From: Kribbella capetownensis
GTDB lineage: Bacteria > Actinomycetota > Actinomycetes > Propionibacteriales > Kribbellaceae
DNA: 64,000 nt
Assembly: GCF_004331485.1 (NCBI RefSeq)
Contig: NZ_SJKD01000007.1
Location: forward strand, 124,001-188,000
Direction of reading: 5' to 3'
The notes beneath the pieces are model-generated. The model made no database searches, was not told where the DNA came from, and saw only the letters and a program-made list of their open reading frames with translations. This document shows positions 43,248 through 51,589 of this stretch, piece by piece (within the stretch, counting starts at the first letter, position 1; the number at the start of each line of letters is the position of its first letter). The translations under genes were made by a program, and so were the position numbers.

Positions 43248-44681
43248 ATGTCCGCTGTTCCCACCGAGGTCGATCCCGCCCCGGCGCCGGTTCGCACCGG
43301 TGCCGTCGTACCGGTGCTCGCCTCGGCCGGCATCACGGTCGCGCTGATGCAGACACTCGTGATCCCGCTGGTCCCGGAGTTGCCACGGCTGCTGCACGCC
43401 TCGGCCGCCGGTACGGCGTGGGCGATCACCGCCACCCTGCTCGCGGCCGCCGTGGCCACGCCGATCATGGGCCGGCTCGGCGACATGTACGGCAAGCGCC
43501 GGATGCTGCTGATCAGCGTCGCGATGCTGGTCAGCGGCTCCGTCGTCGCCGCGCTGAGCAGTTCGCTCACGCCGATGATCGTCGGCCGGGCGATGCAGGG
43601 CCTGGCGTCCGGCGTCATCCCGCTCGGCATCAGCATCATGCGCGACGAACTCCCCCGCGAGAAGCTCGGTACGGCGACCGCCCAGATGAGCGCGTCCCTC
43701 GGCGTCGGCGGCGCCCTCGGTCTGCCTGCGGCCGCACTGCTCGCCGAGAACACCAACTGGCACAACCTGTTCTGGGTGTCGGCCGCTCTCGGACTCATCG
43801 TCTTCGGGCTGGTCCTACGGTTCGTGCCGGAGTCGTCCGTGCGATCCGGCGGACGGTTCGACGTACCCGGTGGGGTCGGCCTGTCGGCCGGGCTGATCTC
43901 GTTGCTGCTGGCAATCTCTCAGGGCGCCGGCTGGGGCTGGACCAGCGCGCGGACGCTCGGCCTGTTCGCGTTCGCCATCGTCGTACTGCTGGTGTGGGGC
44001 TGGTGGGAACGCCGTACGACCGAGCCGCTGGTCGACCTGCGGACCACGGCCCGGCCGCAGGTGCTGCTGACCAACCTCGCGTCGATGGTCTTCGGGTTCG
44101 CGATGTTCGCGATGTCGCTGGTCCTGCCGCAGCTGTTGCAGATGCCCAAGGCCACTGGTTTCGGGCTGGGGCAGTCGATGCTCGCGTCCGGCCTGGTGAT
44201 GGGCCCGTCCGGCCTGGTCATGCTGCTGACCGCCCCGCTGTCGGCCCGGATCTCGAACACACGCGGGCCGAAGGTCACCCTCATGCTCGGCGCCGTCGTC
44301 GTCGCGGCCGGCTACGGCTTCGGCAGCGTGCTGATGGGTTCGGTGTGGGAACTCGTCCTGGTGTCGCTGCTGATCGGCGCGGGCATCGGCCTCGCGTACG
44401 GCGCGATGCCCGCGCTGATCATGGCCGCCGTACCGGTGTCGGAGACGGCGGCCGCGAACAGCTTCAACACGCTGATGCGTTCGATCGGTACGTCGGTGTC
44501 CAGCGCGGTCGCGGGCGTGATCCTGGCCCAGCTCACCATCACCCTCGGCGGCTACACGCTGCCGTCCCAGACCGGCTTCCGCGTGGTCCTGATCATCGGC
44601 GCCGGTGCGGCCCTGTCAGCCCTCGCCATCGCCTCGTTCATCCCGGCCCGCGGTGTCAGCGGATCGCTTCGAGGAAGGTGA
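43248..44681 (+). CDS. MFS drug/metabolite exporter
   Basis: 477 residues from ATG 43248 behind CGGAGGCG; the open frame extends far upstream but those codons cross the operator. Hydrophobic helices run throughout. GRLGDMYGKRRM between helices 2 and 3 is the MFS signature, and the GVIPLGISIMRDELPREK region fits proton-coupled multidrug exporters. It probably exports the substrate or product of the divergent P450 operon. Its last 26 nt overlap the dienelactone-hydrolase-like gene. Confidence 0.92.
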   Translation: MSAVPTEVDPAPAPVRTGAVVPVLASAGITVALMQTLVIPLVPELPRLLHASAAGTAWAITATLLAAAVATPIMGRLGDMYGKRRMLLISVAMLVSGSVVAALSSSLTPMIVGRAMQGLASGVIPLGISIMRDELPREKLGTATAQMSASLGVGGALGLPAAALLAENTNWHNLFWVSAALGLIVFGLVLRFVPESSVRSGGRFDVPGGVGLSAGLISLLLAISQGAGWGWTSARTLGLFAFAIVVLLVWGWWERRTTEPLVDLRTTARPQVLLTNLASMVFGFAMFAMSLVLPQLLQMPKATGFGLGQSMLASGLVMGPSGLVMLLTAPLSARISNTRGPKVTLMLGAVVVAAGYGFGSVLMGSVWELVLVSLLIGAGIGLAYGAMPALIMAAVPVSETAAANSFNTLMRSIGTSVSSAVAGVILAQLTITLGGYTLPSQTGFRVVLIIGAGAALSALAIASFIPARGVSGSLRGR

Positions 44682-45234
44682 GCACCCGGCTCGTCATCAG
44701 CTTCGCCGCGGCTTCGTCGTACCCCGGCAGCGAGGAGTCCGCGAACAGGTGCACCTTGCCGGGGTAGAGGAAGAGCTCCGCCTGATCGGTGGCGGCGACC
44801 AGGGCGCGGGCAGCGTCCAGGTCGCCGCCCTCCTCGCTGAAGAACGGGTCCTCGTCCATCCCGTGGATCTGGACCGGAACACCGTCCGGCCAGGTCCCGA
44901 ACTCGGACACCGGCACGCAGGCGTCGAAGAAGAGCGCGCCCTTCGCACCCGGACGCGTCTGCGCCAACTGCTGCGCCGCCATCACCCCGAGCGAGAAGCC
45001 CGCGTAGACGAGGCCTTCGCCGAGCCCCTGGGCGGCCTGCACCCCGCGCTCGTTGACCACGCCGAAGCCGGTCTCGCGGGCATAACCCATGCCCTCGTCC
45101 AGCGTCGCGTACGTCCGCCCCTCGTACATGTCGGGCAGGTGGACGGTGTGACCCGCCTGCCGTAGCTCGTCGGCGAAGGCCTTCACCCCGTCGGTGAGTC
45201 CCTGCGCGTGGTGGTACAGCACGACCTCGGCCAT
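44656..45234 (-). CDS. Dienelactone hydrolase family protein
   Basis: 192 residues from ATG 45234 with GGAG six nt upstream. It has a small alpha/beta-hydrolase fold: YAGFSLGVMAA holds the nucleophile, Ser in place of the Cys of classical dienelactone hydrolases, and GKVHLFAD the catalytic His. The HGMDEDPFF region supplies the acid. The true substrate is unknown. It is divergent from an ArsR gene across 58 nt that include the AT-rich palindrome GATATATC (45254-45261), a possible operator. Confidence 0.85.
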   Translation of the reverse strand: MAEVVLYHHAQGLTDGVKAFADELRQAGHTVHLPDMYEGRTYATLDEGMGYARETGFGVVNERGVQAAQGLGEGLVYAGFSLGVMAAQQLAQTRPGAKGALFFDACVPVSEFGTWPDGVPVQIHGMDEDPFFSEEGGDLDAARALVAATDQAELFLYPGKVHLFADSSLPGYDEAAAKLMTSRVLTFLEAIR

Positions 45235-45292
45235 GATCCGCTCCAATGATCCAGATATATCGAACAATCCGTGATGCTAGTCTAATCCGATC

Positions 45293-45871
45293 ATGTCGAT
45301 CAACAGCCCGGTCCCGGATTACGAGCTCGAGGACACGATCGAGCTGACCACTGCCGAGCAGGTCCGGGCGATCAGCGACCCGCTGCGGACGACGATCCTC
45401 GGCCTGTTGCACGAGCGCGCCGCGACCGTGACCGAGCTGGCCACCGCGGTCAAACGCCCGAAGAGCACCGTGGCCCATCACGTGAAGGTGCTCGCGGACG
45501 CCGGGATCCTGAAGGTCGTCCGGACCCGGCGGGTCCGGGCCATCGAGGAGCGGTTCTACGGCCGGGCCGCGCGGATGTTCTACGTCGGCCTCGGCCGGCG
45601 GATGGACGGGGTCGAGTTGCCGCCGGACTTCAACGACTTCGAGGTCGCCGCCGAGGAGTCCAGAACGGCGTACGACGCGGGTCAGTTGCGGTCGTTCATC
45701 CGCCATGCCCGGATCCCGGAGGAGCGCGCGGCGGAGTTCTGGCGTGGGGTCGACCGGCTGATTCACAGCTTCGACAAACTGCCGCGCTCCGGCGACACCA
45801 CCTATGGCTTCACCGTCGGCCTCTACCCCATCATCGATTACCCGACCCTCCCCCCACCGCCCGAGGACTGA
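45293..45871 (+). CDS. ArsR-type winged-helix regulator
   Basis: 192 residues. The helix-turn-helix (about 20-90) reads QVRAISDPLRTTILGLLHERAATVTELATAVKR... with a beta-wing. No metal-binding Cys are present, so this is not a metal sensor. A TAGTCT box lies 9 nt before the ATG. The lipoprotein gene starts 1 nt after its stop, and a dienelactone-hydrolase-like gene is divergent; both are candidate targets. Confidence 0.9.
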   Translation: MSINSPVPDYELEDTIELTTAEQVRAISDPLRTTILGLLHERAATVTELATAVKRPKSTVAHHVKVLADAGILKVVRTRRVRAIEERFYGRAARMFYVGLGRRMDGVELPPDFNDFEVAAEESRTAYDAGQLRSFIRHARIPEERAAEFWRGVDRLIHSFDKLPRSGDTTYGFTVGLYPIIDYPTLPPPPED

Positions 45872-45872
45872 C

Positions 45873-47126
45873 ATGCTCCGCCGCGTGATGCTCCTGGCCA
45901 CAGCCGCCTGCCTGCTGACCAGTGGGTGTACGTCGGGAACGACCGACCACGCGACGATCCAGGTCGACCACGCGACCGCGTTGGCGGATCAGCCTGTCCA
46001 TCTGACGATCAGCGGACTTTCGCCGCACGCCAGCGTGCAGGTCGGTGCGCAGGCTCCCGCTCGCGACGGCAAGACCTGGCGAGCCGAGGCGACGTTCACG
46101 GCCGACGACCACGGTTCGATCGATCTCGACCGGGCCGCCCCGACGGCCGGCAGCTATCAGGGCGTCGACGGGATGGGACTGTTCTGGTCGATGAACCCAC
46201 CCGACGGCAATCCGGACGCCCAGGCCTACACCCCGCCGGCCGAGGACGGCCACCCGGTCGAGCACGTGGAGATCCGAGTCCTCCAGAAGGGCAAGACTCG
46301 TGCGAGCGCCCAGCTGACCAGGCAGTGGCTGGCCGCCGGTGTCACGACCAGGACCCTCACCCTGGCGGCCGACAAGGTGAGCGGGGTGTACGTCGCTCCA
46401 CCACCCGATGCCTCCAAGCATCCCGCCGTCCTCGTGTTCGGTGGGTCCGAAGGCGGGCTGGGCGTCCAGTCCGTCGCGGCCCTGTTGGCCTCGCATGGGT
46501 ATCCCACCCTCGCGATCGCGTACTTCCATGCACCGGGGTTGCCGCAGGACCTTCACGACATCCCGCTGGAGTACTTCGCGACCGCTGCCCGCTGGCTGGC
46601 CCGACAGCCCCGAGTGGACCCAGCACACCTGATCGCACTGAGCGCGTCCCGTGGCACCGAGGCGGCACTGTTGCTGAGCGAGCACTTCCCCGGCCTGGTG
46701 CACGGCGCAGTCCTCTATGCACCGACCGACGTGGTGGTCGGATCGTTCCCTGAGAGAGGCGGCGCAGCGTGGACCCTGGGTGGCAAAGAACTGCAGCGCG
46801 ACGCCCGGATTCCGGTCGACCATGTCAGCGGCCCGGTGCTCGCGATCGCCGGCGCGGACGACCAGCTCTGGCCGTCGATGACGGCGGCGCCACGGATCGC
46901 GCAGGAGCTCGATGACGCCCACAACCGCTTCCCGCATCGCGCGTTGATCTACCCGCAGGCCGGTCACGGTGTCAGCGGAGCGCCGTACCTGCCGATAGGG
47001 ACGAAAGAGGTGCATCCGGTGACGCGCACACTCATCTCGCTGGGCGGCACTCGCGTGGGCAACGAGGCCGCGCTCCGGAAAGGGTGGACCGCGGTCCTCG
47101 CCCTGCTCGAGTCACTGACACCATGA
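45873..47126 (+). CDS. Lipoprotein with acyl-CoA thioesterase/BAAT-like fold
   Basis: 417 residues from ATG 45873, one nt after the ArsR stop. The signal peptide ends in the lipobox LTSGC with Cys19, so the protein is exported and lipid-anchored. An N-terminal beta-domain (about 30-140) is followed by an alpha/beta-hydrolase: GGSEGGLG, the nucleophile region LSASRGTEAALL, GADDQLWPS and AGHGVSG. This is the BAAT/acyl-CoA thioesterase layout, normally intracellular. An extracellular thioester or amide substrate must be assumed. It overlaps the AraC gene by 15 nt. Confidence 0.87.
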   Translation: MLRRVMLLATAACLLTSGCTSGTTDHATIQVDHATALADQPVHLTISGLSPHASVQVGAQAPARDGKTWRAEATFTADDHGSIDLDRAAPTAGSYQGVDGMGLFWSMNPPDGNPDAQAYTPPAEDGHPVEHVEIRVLQKGKTRASAQLTRQWLAAGVTTRTLTLAADKVSGVYVAPPPDASKHPAVLVFGGSEGGLGVQSVAALLASHGYPTLAIAYFHAPGLPQDLHDIPLEYFATAARWLARQPRVDPAHLIALSASRGTEAALLLSEHFPGLVHGAVLYAPTDVVVGSFPERGGAAWTLGGKELQRDARIPVDHVSGPVLAIAGADDQLWPSMTAAPRIAQELDDAHNRFPHRALIYPQAGHGVSGAPYLPIGTKEVHPVTRTLISLGGTRVGNEAALRKGWTAVLALLESLTP

Positions 47127-47948
47127 GGCCCGGTACGCCGTGGGGGTGGTGCCGGTGTGGTGGCGGAAGACCCGGGCGAAGTGCTGGCTGGAGCTGAAGC
47201 CGAGGGTGAGGGCCAGCGCGGTGATGGTCAGGTCGCTGGATTCGAGGAGTTGCCGGGCGCGGTCGATGCGGCGTTCGTTGAGGTAGCGGTGCGGCGGCTG
47301 GCCGAGGTGGTCGGCGAACAGTTCGGCCAGGTACGACGGCGCGAGGCCGACCCGGTCAGCGAGTCGGCGGAGCGTCCAGTGTTCGTGGAACTCCTGCTCC
47401 AGCAGGCGTTTCACGGTCCGCACCGCCGGGTGCATCGCCAGTTGTGGTGCGGCGGTCGGCGCCATCGCCCGCGCGACCGACAGCACCAGGTGGTCGACCG
47501 CCAGCGCCAGCCCGGTGTCGTTGTACTCGTAGCGGGTGGTGAGTTCGCGGACGAGTTGCGCGAAGGCGTGCGCGACCTCTCCTGCCTCACGATGCGCGAC
47601 GGCTGCGGGCCATTCCAGGGTCAGCGCGGGCTGGCGTCGTACGACGGGATCGAGGTCGATGGCAGCGAAATAGAAGTGGTGATTACCCGAACGACCAGCC
47701 AGGTGATGCACGAGACCCGGAGGTACGGCGAACAGGTGGCCGGGCTGGAGGAGGTAGCTCTGGTCACCCGCCACCCAGCGCGTCACGCCGTGCAACTGCA
47801 GGTAGATCTCCCACACCGGATGCTGATGCGGCTCGATCAGGAACTGCTCCGGGACCCACTGCTCACCGGCGTGCACGAGACCGCTGACAGGATCGTGTAC
47901 GTCGGCGTGGAAGCCCGCGCGCAGCCCGTGAGGCTGGGTCAGAGACAC
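47112..47948 (-). CDS. AraC family regulator with cupin sensor domain
   Basis: 278 residues from a GTG. Residues 10-150 are an AraC-type cupin with EPHQHPVWEIYLQ. Residues 175-275 hold two helix-turn-helix units (WTLRRLADRVGLAPSYLAELF and the closing GFSSSQHFARVFRHHTGTTP). The divergent phytanoyl-CoA dioxygenase-like gene, 70 nt away, is the likely target. Confidence 0.92.
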   Translation of the reverse strand: MSLTQPHGLRAGFHADVHDPVSGLVHAGEQWVPEQFLIEPHQHPVWEIYLQLHGVTRWVAGDQSYLLQPGHLFAVPPGLVHHLAGRSGNHHFYFAAIDLDPVVRRQPALTLEWPAAVAHREAGEVAHAFAQLVRELTTRYEYNDTGLALAVDHLVLSVARAMAPTAAPQLAMHPAVRTVKRLLEQEFHEHWTLRRLADRVGLAPSYLAELFADHLGQPPHRYLNERRIDRARQLLESSDLTITALALTLGFSSSQHFARVFRHHTGTTPTAYRASWCQ

Positions 47949-48018
47949 CTGAAGATTGTGTCCAGTTGCCTGAACAACGGCAACGCGGCGAACAGCCCCG
48001 ATTTCCTACGGTTCCGGC

Positions 48019-48828
48019 ATGACAGAACTTCCCGGGCCTGACGACCTCGCCTTCTACCGTGAGCACGGCTACTGGATCTCGCCGGTGATCGTGCCGCCCG
48101 ACGTACTCGATGCGGCCGAGCGCGGCATGGAGCGCTTCTACGCCGGCGACCACGACCACATCCTCCCCGACCTGCCGGCGACGCGTGGCTGGCAGCCGTC
48201 GGACGGCGACGTACTGCGGAAGAACGACTACTCCTCACTCCGCGTCGACGAACTCGCGGCGCTGGTCCGGCACCCGGCGATCGGTGCGACGGCCGCCGCG
48301 CTGTCCGGTGCGGACGGGATCCGGCTGTGGCACGACCAACTGCTCAGGAAGCCGGTGGGCGGCTCGGCTCGAGTCGGGTGGCACACAGACCGGCAGTACT
48401 GGCAGTCATGTACGTCGGACGACATGCTCACCGCGTGGGTCGGGTTCCACGACGTCGACGAGGTCAACGGAGGGGTGTCATTCCTGCCTGGCAGTCACCG
48501 CTGGGACATCACCGGCCTCGACTTCTTCTCTCAGGACGCCGATGCCCTTGAGGCCTCGATCGTCGCGCAGGGCTTTGACCTGACTCCCGTCGTACCCCGG
48601 ATGCGCCGCGGCCAGGTCAGCTTCCACCACTGCCGCACGGTCCACGGCAGTTCCGCCAACCGCGGTACGTCGCCCCGCCGCTCGCTGGCCATCCACCTCC
48701 AACCCACCACCAACCGCTGGCGCCCCGGCGCAAGCCACCCGAACGACACCCTGGTCCCCAACAACCCCACCCCCGACTACACCGACCCCACAATCCAGCC
48801 GTTGCTCTGGCCAACCGATCAGCGATAG
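48019..48828 (+). CDS. Phytanoyl-CoA dioxygenase (PhyH) family oxygenase
   Basis: 269 residues. The Fe(II)/2-oxoglutarate site is visible: WHTDRQYW provides His and Asp, VHGSSANRG the distal His, and RRSLAIHL the Arg that holds 2-oxoglutarate. FLPGSHRW is a family motif. Members hydroxylate small molecules or lipids; the substrate is not evident. It is controlled, by position, by the divergent AraC gene. Confidence 0.92.
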   Translation: MTELPGPDDLAFYREHGYWISPVIVPPDVLDAAERGMERFYAGDHDHILPDLPATRGWQPSDGDVLRKNDYSSLRVDELAALVRHPAIGATAAALSGADGIRLWHDQLLRKPVGGSARVGWHTDRQYWQSCTSDDMLTAWVGFHDVDEVNGGVSFLPGSHRWDITGLDFFSQDADALEASIVAQGFDLTPVVPRMRRGQVSFHHCRTVHGSSANRGTSPRRSLAIHLQPTTNRWRPGASHPNDTLVPNNPTPDYTDPTIQPLLWPTDQR

Positions 48829-48850
48829 CCCCCAACGGCGGACCGGAGTT

Positions 48851-49165
48851 GTGCTGACCACGTCTGCGGACTTCGACGCGGAGGCGATCCGCACACTGTG
48901 GGCGTCGTCGGTGGCCGGCCGGACCACCGCGGCCGACGAGGTGGCGCTGCGGCAGCTCCTGTGGCGGGTCGTCTTCGACGACCACCTCCAGGAGCTCGGC
49001 CAGTACGTGACGCGACCGCCCGCCGCGCCGCGGGCTCCGGCTCCCGTTCGCAAGCCGGTCCGGCGCACGCTGCGGGCTAGGGTCAAGCAGCGTGTACGGC
49101 GCAATGCCGCCGTACGGCGTCTGGCCCGGTCACGCGCGTGGCGGACGATGAAGAATCGTGAGTGA
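48851..49165 (+). CDS. Small basic protein of unknown function
   Basis: 104 residues from a GTG. An acidic N-terminal half (FDAEAIRTLWASS...) is followed by a Pro/Ala linker and a strongly basic C-terminus rich in Arg. Codon third positions are GC-rich, as in real genes. No family is recognised; the basic end could bind nucleic acid. It ends 76 nt before the ECF sigma gene. Confidence 0.55.
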   Translation: MLTTSADFDAEAIRTLWASSVAGRTTAADEVALRQLLWRVVFDDHLQELGQYVTRPPAAPRAPAPVRKPVRRTLRARVKQRVRRNAAVRRLARSRAWRTMKNRE

Positions 49166-49241
49166 GTTGTGTGACACCCCCAACGCCCGGCGGCCGCTAT
49201 TCGTCTGGGCAGGTGACAGGACCGCGGGGAGGAAGGTGCCG

Positions 49242-49739
49242 ATGGCCGACTGGGAACGCGTCTTCAGGGAACTGGTGGCGGTGCGAGGCGCATCACTACG
49301 CGCTTACGCGTACCTGCTGACGGGAGAGTCCGCCGCGGCGGCCGACCTCGTGCAGGACGCACTGCTGCGGGTCTTCAGCCGGCTGCGGGTCAGCGGTGAC
49401 GTCGAGCAACTGGAGGGGTACGTGCGGCGCGCGATGCTCAACCAGTACGTCGACGGCCGCCGGCGCGCACGGCTGTGGCGGGCCAATCGACACCTGCTGG
49501 TGGACCCGGTCGAGCACCACGACGACGATCAGGCCGTCGCCGACGAAGTCCGCCAGGCGCTCGCCACTCTGTCCCCCAAGCAGCGCGCCTGTGTGGTGCT
49601 GCGGTACTACGAGGACCTGACCGTCCTCGAGATCGCGGACCAGCTCGACTGCGCCGAGGGCACGGTGAAGCGCCATCTCGCCGACGCCCGGGCCAAACTC
49701 GCCACCCAGCTCGCCGTACCCGAGGAGACGACGCGATGA
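49242..49739 (+). CDS. ECF sigma factor (SigE-like family)
   Basis: 165 residues from ATG 49242 behind AGGAAGG; a longer GTG reading from 49158 overlaps the preceding gene and is less likely. Region 2 (about 5-75) contains LVQDALLRVFSRL and region 4 (105-155) has LSPKQRACVVLRYYEDLTVLEIAD...AEGTVKRHLADARAKL. It belongs to the group called SigE family in actinobacteria. Its stop overlaps the next gene, which is probably its membrane regulator. Confidence 0.93.
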   Translation: MADWERVFRELVAVRGASLRAYAYLLTGESAAAADLVQDALLRVFSRLRVSGDVEQLEGYVRRAMLNQYVDGRRRARLWRANRHLLVDPVEHHDDDQAVADEVRQALATLSPKQRACVVLRYYEDLTVLEIADQLDCAEGTVKRHLADARAKLATQLAVPEETTR

Positions 49740-50398
49740 CCTCCGACGACCTGCGACACCTCTTCAAGACCGTGGCCGCCGAGGGCAGCGACAAGGTCCG
49801 GCTCGACGAGCACCGCCTGCTCCCCCGGATCCGTCAGCGGCGCCGCCGGCGGATGGCCGTCACCGGCCTGAGCGGCCTGGTCAGTGCCGCGGTGATCGCC
49901 GTGGGCGCGTACGCCGTACTGCCCGGTGGAAGCGGCCAGGCCCCGGTGGCCGGCTCGCCCTCGCCCTCGCCCTTGCCGACGAAGCCGACGGCAGCGGTGG
50001 GCGACGGACCCAAGTGCGGCGGGAAGATCGACGCGAGCTTCCCACTCGGCCGCAGCTCGGGGCGCGAAGGTCTGGTACTGCCGGACCAGACCATCCCGAA
50101 GTCCGCGGACGGCTGGGGCGGAGAACTGCGGCTCGAGGTCGGGGACCCGCGGCAGGTCGACCGGATCGACGCGTGGATCGGCGCGAAGTCGACGTTCGTC
50201 GTGACCCGGAACCACGTGGTGATCGGCGACGCGACCGTCACCGTCGAGAAGCCGGTGACGTCGCAAGCCCTGACGGCGTCCATCAGCCTTCGCCACTGCG
50301 GAGCGACTGTTCCCGCCGCCGGGCGCGTCGACCTGTACGGACAGCTGTTCCCGGGTCAGCATCCGATCACCTTCCTGTCCCTGCAGCTGTCCGATTGA
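49736..50398 (+). CDS. Membrane protein coupled to the ECF sigma factor
   Basis: 220 residues, starting on the sigma factor stop (ATGA). The N-terminal 38 residues are cytoplasmic and basic, one helix spans about 41-62, and a Pro/Ser linker leads to a beta-rich outer domain with two Cys. No zinc anti-sigma HxxxCxxC motif is seen. The position suggests an anti-sigma role of a divergent type, but the sequence alone does not show it. Confidence 0.75.
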   Translation: MTSDDLRHLFKTVAAEGSDKVRLDEHRLLPRIRQRRRRRMAVTGLSGLVSAAVIAVGAYAVLPGGSGQAPVAGSPSPSPLPTKPTAAVGDGPKCGGKIDASFPLGRSSGREGLVLPDQTIPKSADGWGGELRLEVGDPRQVDRIDAWIGAKSTFVVTRNHVVIGDATVTVEKPVTSQALTASISLRHCGATVPAAGRVDLYGQLFPGQHPITFLSLQLSD

Positions 50399-50400
50399 GA

Positions 50401-50418
50401 AACGGACCATGGTCCGTT
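50401..50418. promoter_or_regulatory. Perfect 18-nt palindrome before the PPOX-type gene
   Basis: AACGGACCATGGTCCGTT reads the same on both strands. It starts 2 nt after the stop of the sigma-linked gene and ends 11 nt before the PPOX-type ATG. Palindromes of this form are typical TetR-family operators; no TetR gene is adjacent. Confidence 0.65.
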
Positions 50419-50429
50419 AGATTCGGGAC

Positions 50430-50909
50430 ATGGAACTGCAGGCGGGACTCGAGGTGGTCAAAGAGCTCGGTGGTCAGGATTACTGGCTGGCTGTGCTTGT
50501 CGTTCGTGGGCGGTCCGGGGAGCCGGCTGTTTCGGTGGTGAATGCCGGCGTACTGCCGCATCCGCTCACCGGGGAGCCGGTCGTCGCCCTCGTCGCGCGG
50601 GGCCGGACGGCCAAACTCACCTATCTGCGCCGGGATCCGAACGCGACGCTCGTGTTCCGGGCGGGCTGGCGGTGGATCGCCGTCAGCGGGCCGGTCGAGC
50701 TCGCCGGGCCCGATGACGCGCTGCCAGGTCTCGACGCGGAGCAGTTGCGGGTGCTGTTGCGCGACGTCTACCACGCGGCGGGTGGCCAGCATCCGGATCT
50801 CGACGAGTACGACCGCGAGATGGTCGCGGACCGGCGTACGGCGGTCCTGCTCAAGCCTGAGCGGTTCACCAACAACCCATCTGGTGCCGACCACGTGGAG
50901 GACGAATGA
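50430..50909 (+). CDS. PPOX-class (pyridoxamine oxidase-like) protein, possibly F420- or FMN-dependent
   Basis: 159 residues forming a split beta-barrel: VSVVNAGVLPHPLTGEPVVALVARG, KLTYLRRDPNATLVFRAG and WIAVSGPVEL match the TIGR03618/PPOX pattern. In actinobacteria this group includes F420-binding reductases, and F420 genes are in this window. The cofactor cannot be fixed by eye. Its stop overlaps the DsbA-like gene start. Confidence 0.85.
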   Translation: MELQAGLEVVKELGGQDYWLAVLVVRGRSGEPAVSVVNAGVLPHPLTGEPVVALVARGRTAKLTYLRRDPNATLVFRAGWRWIAVSGPVELAGPDDALPGLDAEQLRVLLRDVYHAAGGQHPDLDEYDREMVADRRTAVLLKPERFTNNPSGADHVEDE

Positions 50910-51589
50910 TCGCGCCGGGGACAATCCAGGTCTGGTCGGATTTGCTGTGTCCGTTCGCGTTTGTAGCCGTTCATCGGCTCCGGGCGGCGCGGGAGCGGCT
51001 CGGTCTCGACGACCAGGTGCACATCGATCACCACACGTTCGCGCTCGAGTTGTTCAACGGACCGCACTCGAGGCCAGGCACCGACAGCGAGGCCGTCGGG
51101 CTCGGGCAGGTGGCGCCGGAGCTCGGGTTCCGGCTGTGGACGCAGCCTGAATGGACGTATCCGTCGACCGTGATGCTCGCGGCCGAGGCTGTGCACGCGG
51201 CGAAGGAGCAGGGTCTGCGCGAGTCGGAGGATCTCGACTACGCCTTGCGCTGCGCCTTCTGGCAGGAGTCGCTGTCGATCGGGCACCGCCAGGTGATCCT
51301 CGACGTCGCCAAGGGGGCCGGCTCGGTCGACGTGACCGCACTCGCCGAGGCCCTCGACGACGGTCGCGCCCGAGCCACCGTCATGGCCGACCACGCCGTC
51401 GCCATCACCGACGCCATCCAAGGCAGCCCTCACCTGTTCCTCCCCGACGGCACCAACATCCACAACCCCGGCATCACCGTCCACTGGGAGGGCCCGTACG
51501 CCTCCGGCTACCCCATCGCCCACAACACGGACCTCACGTGGCCCGACCAACTCCTCACCCAGGCCGTCGCCGCGTCTCGGGGTGAGTGA
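50906..51589 (+). CDS. DsbA/FrnE-like thioredoxin-fold protein with one active-site Cys
   Basis: 227 residues. The fold matches the FrnE group, with a helical insert between the thioredoxin strands. Classical members carry CPWC near the N-terminus; here the site reads DLLCPFAF, so the resolving Cys is lost. No signal peptide is present, so it is cytoplasmic. It may be a glutathione-transferase-like or isomerase member. It is cotranscribed with the PPOX-type gene, and its 3' end overlaps the LysR gene by 35 nt. Confidence 0.85.
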   Translation: MIAPGTIQVWSDLLCPFAFVAVHRLRAARERLGLDDQVHIDHHTFALELFNGPHSRPGTDSEAVGLGQVAPELGFRLWTQPEWTYPSTVMLAAEAVHAAKEQGLRESEDLDYALRCAFWQESLSIGHRQVILDVAKGAGSVDVTALAEALDDGRARATVMADHAVAITDAIQGSPHLFLPDGTNIHNPGITVHWEGPYASGYPIAHNTDLTWPDQLLTQAVAASRGE

